DNA from: CAVVUC01 sp963751395 | GTDB lineage: Bacteria > Verrucomicrobiota > Verrucomicrobiia > Chthoniobacterales > Chthoniobacteraceae | DNA: 64,000 nt | Direction: 5' to 3' | Assembly (NCBI GenBank): GCA_963751395.1 | Contig: CAVVUC010000002.1 | Location: 1,178,001-1,242,000, forward strand | Part shown: one piece after another, positions 59,421-64,000 of the stretch | How the letters are laid out: every line of letters begins with the position of its first letter | How positions within the stretch are numbered: the stretch's first letter is position 1 | Notes under the pieces: generated by a model | Databases searched by the model: none | Seen by the model: the letters and a program-made list of their open reading frames with translations, nothing else | What the model was told of the DNA's origin: nothing | Made by a program: the position numbers and the translations under genes

Positions 59421-60717
59421 ATGAAAATCTCCATCGCTGTTTTCATCGCGCTTTTCATTGCCGCATTTCGCACACAAGCCAGGGACAAGCCATCGTCGCT
59501 TGAGGAAGTCCGCGAGCAGACGATGCAGCCTTACAGCGGACCGAGCGTTCGGCATGTTGACACCTCGACGCTGATCGGCAAGACGATGTGCGGATACCAA
59601 GGGTGGTTCAACGCGGAGGGCGACGGCATGGATTTGAACTTTCGGCACTGGGCCAAAGGAACGGAACTGAAGCCAGGCACAGCGAACATCGATCTCTGGC
59701 CGGACGTTTCCGGACTCGGCCCGGAGGAGCGCTTCGCCACAGGTTTCAAACATCGCGATGGCCGCGTGGCGGAAGTTTACAGCGCGGCGAAGCGTGAGAC
59801 CGTGCTGCGGCATTTCCAATGGATGCGCGACTACGGCATTCGATGGCGTTTTTGTGCAGCGCTTCGTTTCAGAAACTCGTAGCCCGAAGACCTTGCGCCA
59901 CATCAACACGGTCCTGGCAAACTGTCGCGAAGGAGCGAATCGCAATGGTCGCGCTTATGCCGTGATGTATGACATCAGCGGGCTGCGCGCCGGTCATCCG
60001 GAGGATTTGATCGAGGACTGGAACGCGCTGCGTTCACGCATGCATATCGCGGACGATCCGGCCTATCTCAAACATCGAGGCAGGCCGCTCGTCGCCGTGT
60101 GGGGCGTCGGTTTTTCCAGTGAGAAGCGCGCCTACACCCTCGCGGACTGCACGGCGATCGTTGATGCTTTGAAAAGCGATGGATGCTCCGTGATGCTCGT
60201 TGTGCCCACGACCTGGCGTGGCGACGGATCGAAGGACGCGCAGCGAACAGAATTCCTCGCTCTGCTCGAACGCGTTGATGTCATCAGCCCGTGGACCGTG
60301 GGCCGAATTCGCACGCCGGAGCAAGCAGCGAAGCAGGCGGACAATCTTTGGAAACAAGACCTCGAATGGTGCGGCAAACACAACGTGGACTTTCTTCCCG
60401 TGGTCTTTCCAGGATTCAGTTGGCACAACCTGCACAACGGTCCGCTTGACCAGATCCCACGACGCAGGGGAGCGTTCCTCTGGTCGCAGTTCCAGTCCGC
60501 AAGACGCATCGGTGCGCAAATGGCCTACGTGGCGATGTTCGACGAAGTGGACGAAGGCACCGCAATTTTCAAATGCACCAACGATGTGCCGGTGGGCGAG
60601 CCGTCGATGTTCCTCACCTACGAAGGCCAGCCGAGCGACCGTTACCTCAAACTCGTTGGCGAGGGATCGCGGATGATACGTGGGGAACTGCCCTCGGATG
60701 CGCCGCTCCCGCCGTGA
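59421..60717 (+). CDS. GH71/GH99-like secreted glycosidase (one frame break)
   Basis: The product is about 431 residues after repair of one break near 59851, where an Ile codon reads ATT followed by an extra C (both ATT and ATC). A signal peptide (MKISIAVFIALFIAAFRTQA) is followed by the family opening MCGYQGWFNAEGDGMDLNFRHW, DLWPDVSGLG, IDGVFVQRFVSET, DIEDWNALRS-like EDLIEDWNALR, FLPVVFPGFSWHN and the AMFDEVDEGTAIFKC ending. These fit the GH71/GH99-like proteins, some of which are endo-acting alpha-mannosidases. The substrate is not known. Confidence 0.75.
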
Positions 60718-60946
60718 GTCTGATTGGTTGGACGATCCGTGAAGGACGAACACTCCGGCATCGGCATCCCGATCGACATGGCGCGGACGGCGGCGAACCA
60801 CAGACAGCAGGCCAATGCGCAATGTTTCCCCGAAGCCGCTTTCGGTCTTTTTCGACTCCGTGCGCGGCCAATTTGCCCCCAGATGGCCTGCTATCGCCTG
60901 ACTAATGCGGAGCCAATCGGAGTTGTGCGCCGAAACACGCGCCTCC

Positions 60947-61087
60947 GGTTGGCACAGGCGTCCCGCCTTTTGGTTTCGGCGTCCTCGCCGAAACGAACTT
61001 CCAAAAGCGCGCGGCTACAAAAGTTGGACCTCGCGGCTCGGAGCAACGCGCAAAAAAGTGCGTCGTGGCGGGACGCCTGTGCCACCC
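60947..61087. repeat. Long inverted repeat with GGCACAGGCGTCCCGCC arms (copy 2)
   Basis: Arms at 60947-60967 (GGTTGGCACAGGCGTCCCGC) and 61067-61087 (GGCGGGACGCCTGTGCCACC) are complements, with a further inner pair TTTCGGCG / CGCCGAAA. The outer 20 bases match the arms of the copy near 54.2 kb. The surrounding 60718-61128 has no gene that I can support. Confidence 0.85.
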
Positions 61088-61128
61088 GGAGCGGCCCGGC
61101 TTCGCGCGCCACCCGTCAGAATCTCATG

Positions 61129-61523
61129 CGCTGGGTGATTCCGCCTGGTGTTGTCGCACTGTCCGTTTCGGCGTTCGCGCAGAACGTCGAGTCCGCCCAA
61201 ACCTCTGACCCGGTTAGCATCATCAACCAAACGATCTGTCCGCTACTCAGTGCGACGGTCTTGACGGTAACACGGCATCCGACCCTTGCTCGACCTGCCG
61301 TTTTGCCTCTTGGACGGTGAACGGCGTGCGGACGGCCGACCCGTCGGGCACCGCGACGAATCCGGCGACGTTCGTGATCTCCGGGGCGACGGCGGCAGTC
61401 GCGCGTTACGTGACCACCTTTCAGGACGGCGACGGGCTGTCGAACCTTCTGGAATTTGCCACCGGCAGCGATCCAACCCGCGGCGGCAAGGCACCCGGGC
61501 AGCCAATCGTTTTTAGAACAGCC
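61129..61523 (+). pseudogene. Remnant of a secreted protein C-terminus
   Basis: Frames in this stretch give a hydrophobic start (VIPPGVVALSVSAFAQNVES) and, in a different frame near 61380-61520, the segment YVTTFQDGDGLSNLLEFATGSDPTRG, which is the typical calcium-type repeat before the C-terminus of PVC secreted proteins. No single frame joins them and the intervening part lacks family character. I read this as the head and tail of a deleted gene rather than a working one. Confidence 0.5.
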
Positions 61524-63893
61524 TCACCTGCCAACGACTTCGAACGGGATCGCCGGGAGGTAGCCCATGGACCAGCGGTTCTTCACGGGCTTCTGGCCTT
61601 CTTTGGGCGGGGGCGTTTTTTCTCCAAACAGCTCGACGATGAGGTTGCCTTTGGTGCCCGGCTTGACTGTTGACGAGTCGGCCCGGAACGAAAGCGCCGC
61701 TCCGCCCTCGGCGGCGGACAAGCCCTCGACGCTGATGCCTTCGGGAGGATCGACAAGCTGCGCCTGAGCTTCGGCGAGATTGAAAGGCGGGCGGCCTTTG
61801 CTCGACAACACCGTTTTCCCGACGCCACCGACAGGCAGCTTCATCGGTGCGTCGCCGACAACATGAATCGGAACCTTCCCGCTCTTCGGGCCGACGACAG
61901 TGACGAGCAGTTCCTTCGCGGGGACCAAGTGGTGGTAGAAAAACGCCTGCAACAAGTCGTCCGCAGGAACCGCTTTGCGGGTGATGTCTGTCTCACCAAT
62001 GCGTGCGTGTCCCTCAACCACAAGGCTCAACGGCCTCTCGGTCGCAACGAGAGGACACGCCAGCGTCGCGCGAATCTTGTCGGTGCCTGCCGGAATGCAC
62101 GCACCTTCGAGGAGAAAGCCGGGAGGGGCGTCTTTGAGCGCGAGCGCGATGTCGCCTGAGAAACCGTCTTTGCGCAAAGCGTAAATCGTCACGGGGACGA
62201 GCGCGCCCGTCCTAGCGTTGATGGCAGACGGCACGATGCGCAATGCGAAGTCGGGACGCGGTGCGCTGATCCGCAGGCGATAGGCGTATTCGGGACCGCC
62301 CTTGTGCTGGGAATCGCCGATTCGCGCGAAATAGGTGCCTTCCGCGGATGCTGTGAAGCTCAGTCGCGAGTCGGCGTGATGCGTCAGCAACCCCGATCCC
62401 TTGTCCTCGTTGTCGTCGTTGAACGCGAGCTGCTTCCCGGCGGAGTCGGTGATTTTCAACCACGAATCGACCGGTGAGTTGACCCGCCGGGCCGTGACCT
62501 CGGCGACGATCTCCTCCCCCGGTTTGCACGTGAATGAAAAAACGTCCGTGTCGCCAGGCGCATCGATGCGCCCATTGACGATGATCGGCAGTTCCACTTT
62601 CTGCGCCCTGGCCTGGTCGCTGTTCGGCTCGCGCTCGGTGGACTCGCGGAAGGCGTCCTCCGCGTAAGCCACGTCTCCAATCGCAAAGCCGTTCGAGAGG
62701 GAGTTCACCGGATGAATCCCCTCCTCGTTTTGCGCCGGGAATTTCATCCGGGAGAAGTTCAGATTCCAACCCGAGACATCAACCGTCGCCGGCGTGCCGA
62801 CATGTCCGCCGAGCGGGAATATTCCCGTGACGAAAGGAATCGTGCCTGCCGCAATGCGGTAAACGAAATCCTCGCGCCCGCGGTAAAGGGCGTCGCGGAT
62901 TTCCAGACGATGGACGCCCGCCTCGCGCACATCGTAAGCGAGGACGGGGTCGGGTCCGAACCGGAAATCATCCGCGTAGGCGACCTCTTTGTGTTTCGGA
63001 TCGTAAAGGGCCACCACGGGCTGGAACCAGCCGGGGACGGCATCGGCGAGATATGGAATCAAATCCCGCGCATGGACAGCGACGACGATGCGCGTGCCGC
63101 GCGCGGCGTCGAAATCGAAGCGGTCGATTTCGCCGGGCAAAATCTGGCCGTTCAAAATGGCCGGCAGCTTGACGCGCGGCACCTCTTTGGCCGCTCCGTC
63201 CTCCGGCTCCGACTCGGACTGTTCGGGCAGGCCGCTGACACAAAAAACGAGCGGATTGGAGATGCCGGCGGGCGTGAGCAGCCGCAGATCGCGCGGGCCG
63301 GCAGGCGCATCGGCGGCGATCTCCAGTTTGACCGTGGCGCGGTCCGCCAGTTGGAGGTTCTGCTGGCGCTTGGGGTCGCTGCGTTCCTTTCGCATTTGGA
63401 AGAACTGCTGGATTTCCTCCTCGCTCGCGCCGGCTTCCTTGAGAGTGCTGGTGATCCATTCCACCCGGTCTGTTTTGAACATTGGCAACGTCTTCGCTTC
63501 GGCGATCTTTTTGCGCGCCTCGCCGAGATAGTCGCGCAGTTCGTTGAGGCGCTTTTGCGGAATCGGCTTTCTCACGCCAACGATCGTCGCCTTCACGCCG
63601 CTGCCGGAGACGAGTGCTTCCTTCGTTCCGTCGAGCAGCCGCCCTCCGATCGTGACCTCGACGGTCGTGCCGCGTTGTCCACCTGCCGGATAGACATAGC
63701 CGAGACGCGGGTCGCGGCTTTGCTGGGCGAGTGAAGCTGGAACGAAAAAGATCGCCGCGAACAAGAAGAGGATGGGAATGACGAATGACGAATGACGAAT
63801 GACGAAAGAAGCCCGAAGCACGAATGCCGAACTGCTCGCCACTCCTGCCAACGCGACTGATTTAGATTTCGTCATTCGGATTTCATTCGTCAT
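61524..63893 (-). CDS. Secreted PPC-domain (pre-peptidase) protein of PVC type
   Basis: The product has 789 residues. After the signal region (core FVIPILFLFAAIFFVPASLAQQ) come an IPT/TIG-like start (RLGYVYPAGGQRGTTVEVTIGG), two PPC-type beta domains (PAILNGQILPGEIDRFDFDAARGTRIVVAV and PIIVNGRIDAPGDTDVFSFTCKPGEEIVAEV), and Ig-like C-terminal domains. Such proteins are common in Planctomycetes and Verrucomicrobia, often beside DUF1501/DUF1549/DUF1553 genes. The first 40 residues, including the start codon, are encoded by a GAATGACGAA-family inverted repeat. The binding target is unknown. Confidence 0.8.
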   Translation of the reverse strand: MTNEIRMTKSKSVALAGVASSSAFVLRASFVIRHSSFVIPILFLFAAIFFVPASLAQQSRDPRLGYVYPAGGQRGTTVEVTIGGRLLDGTKEALVSGSGVKATIVGVRKPIPQKRLNELRDYLGEARKKIAEAKTLPMFKTDRVEWITSTLKEAGASEEEIQQFFQMRKERSDPKRQQNLQLADRATVKLEIAADAPAGPRDLRLLTPAGISNPLVFCVSGLPEQSESEPEDGAAKEVPRVKLPAILNGQILPGEIDRFDFDAARGTRIVVAVHARDLIPYLADAVPGWFQPVVALYDPKHKEVAYADDFRFGPDPVLAYDVREAGVHRLEIRDALYRGREDFVYRIAAGTIPFVTGIFPLGGHVGTPATVDVSGWNLNFSRMKFPAQNEEGIHPVNSLSNGFAIGDVAYAEDAFRESTEREPNSDQARAQKVELPIIVNGRIDAPGDTDVFSFTCKPGEEIVAEVTARRVNSPVDSWLKITDSAGKQLAFNDDNEDKGSGLLTHHADSRLSFTASAEGTYFARIGDSQHKGGPEYAYRLRISAPRPDFALRIVPSAINARTGALVPVTIYALRKDGFSGDIALALKDAPPGFLLEGACIPAGTDKIRATLACPLVATERPLSLVVEGHARIGETDITRKAVPADDLLQAFFYHHLVPAKELLVTVVGPKSGKVPIHVVGDAPMKLPVGGVGKTVLSSKGRPPFNLAEAQAQLVDPPEGISVEGLSAAEGGAALSFRADSSTVKPGTKGNLIVELFGEKTPPPKEGQKPVKNRWSMGYLPAIPFEVVGR

Positions 63894-63908
63894 TCGTCAT
63901 TCGTCATT
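63772..63908. repeat. GAATGACGAA-family inverted repeat (third copy)
   Basis: The left part (about 63776-63825) has four tandem GAATGACGAAT units followed by GAAGCCCGAAGCACGAAT, and the right part (about 63868-63908) has the inverse TTTCGTCATTCGGATTTC and CATTCGTCATTCGTCATT. It spans the start codon and signal-peptide coding region of the PPC-type gene on the minus strand. The unit is the same as in the copies near 27.2 and 30.5 kb. Confidence 0.9.
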
Positions 63909-64000
63909 TCACCCCATGATCTCTTTCAGCCGGCCGCCCGACTTGATTGAGCCGGTGATCCGCTGCGTGAGCCGCACCGATTCGTCGCCCATCTTCGGGA
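63909..64000 (-). CDS. C-terminal end of an unidentified gene (partial)
   Basis: On the minus strand a frame enters from the window edge and ends at the stop codon 63911-63909, with the tail MGDESVRLTQRITGSIKSGGRLKEIMG. About 29 residues are visible, too few to assign a family. It lies 15 bases upstream of the PPC-type gene on the same strand. In PVC genomes such a neighbour is often a DUF1501 or DUF1549/DUF1553 protein, but nothing in the tail confirms this. Confidence 0.45.
   Translation of the reverse strand, partial: PKMGDESVRLTQRITGSIKSGGRLKEIMG

Overview
The window (about 62% GC by eye) looks like a chromosome fragment from a member of the Verrucomicrobia or a close PVC relative. The signs are a DUF177-rpmF-plsX-fabH cluster, a C5-pathway hemL, a pseudopilin with a PVC-style N-terminus, large secreted proteins (a PPC-type protein, a FAD oxidoreductase with a golvesin domain, GH16/GH26/GH99-like hydrolases) and dispersed palindromes seen in many PVC genomes. 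No rRNA, tRNA, CRISPR array, prophage or transposase was recognised.

Layout. 1-7.3 kb: ftsK 5' end, manA, a pseudopilin/histidine kinase/response regulator operon, DUF4864/DUF971/YggS genes and a LysR regulator. 7.4-18.5 kb: secA, then a plus-strand run of envelope and lipid housekeeping genes (heptose kinase, ispE, coaD, DUF177, rpmF, plsX, fabH, tatD). 18.5-27 kb: a surface-polysaccharide region with a 1130-residue GH18-CE4-GT2 fusion coupled to a GH26-like lipoprotein, then a CgeB-like glycosyltransferase, an acyltransferase and an SPFH protein. 27-37.7 kb: hemL, Opp-type permeases, a restriction-modification pair (single-chain nuclease-methylase plus solo methylase), a CbpA-like DnaJ and a DegT aminotransferase. 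37.7-50.1 kb: tsf/rpsB, cobalamin adenosyltransferase and rplA-rplJ-rplL-rpoB-rpoC. 50.3-64 kb: a membrane protein and a secreted-hydrolase region.

Most striking observations. (1) The secreted dipeptidyl peptidase IV carries, near residues 100-175, a domain that closely matches the beta domain of the von Hippel-Lindau protein, with nearly all hydroxyproline-pocket residues kept, on an enzyme of a proline-specific family. (2) About 33 frame breaks, mostly in rpoB, rpoC and secA, fall almost entirely on codon third positions, either with both synonymous bases written side by side or with the third base missing. This is the mark of a consensus built from several strains, so these genes are probably intact in the cell. 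(3) Many intergenic gaps hold an inverted repeat whose arms are short tandem units. The unit differs by locus, and several elements supply the start codon, stop codon or signal peptide of the adjoining gene. (4) A DNRLRE domain is nested inside a golvesin domain in the FAD oxidoreductase.

All calls come from reading the sequence and from memory of protein families. No database search was run.
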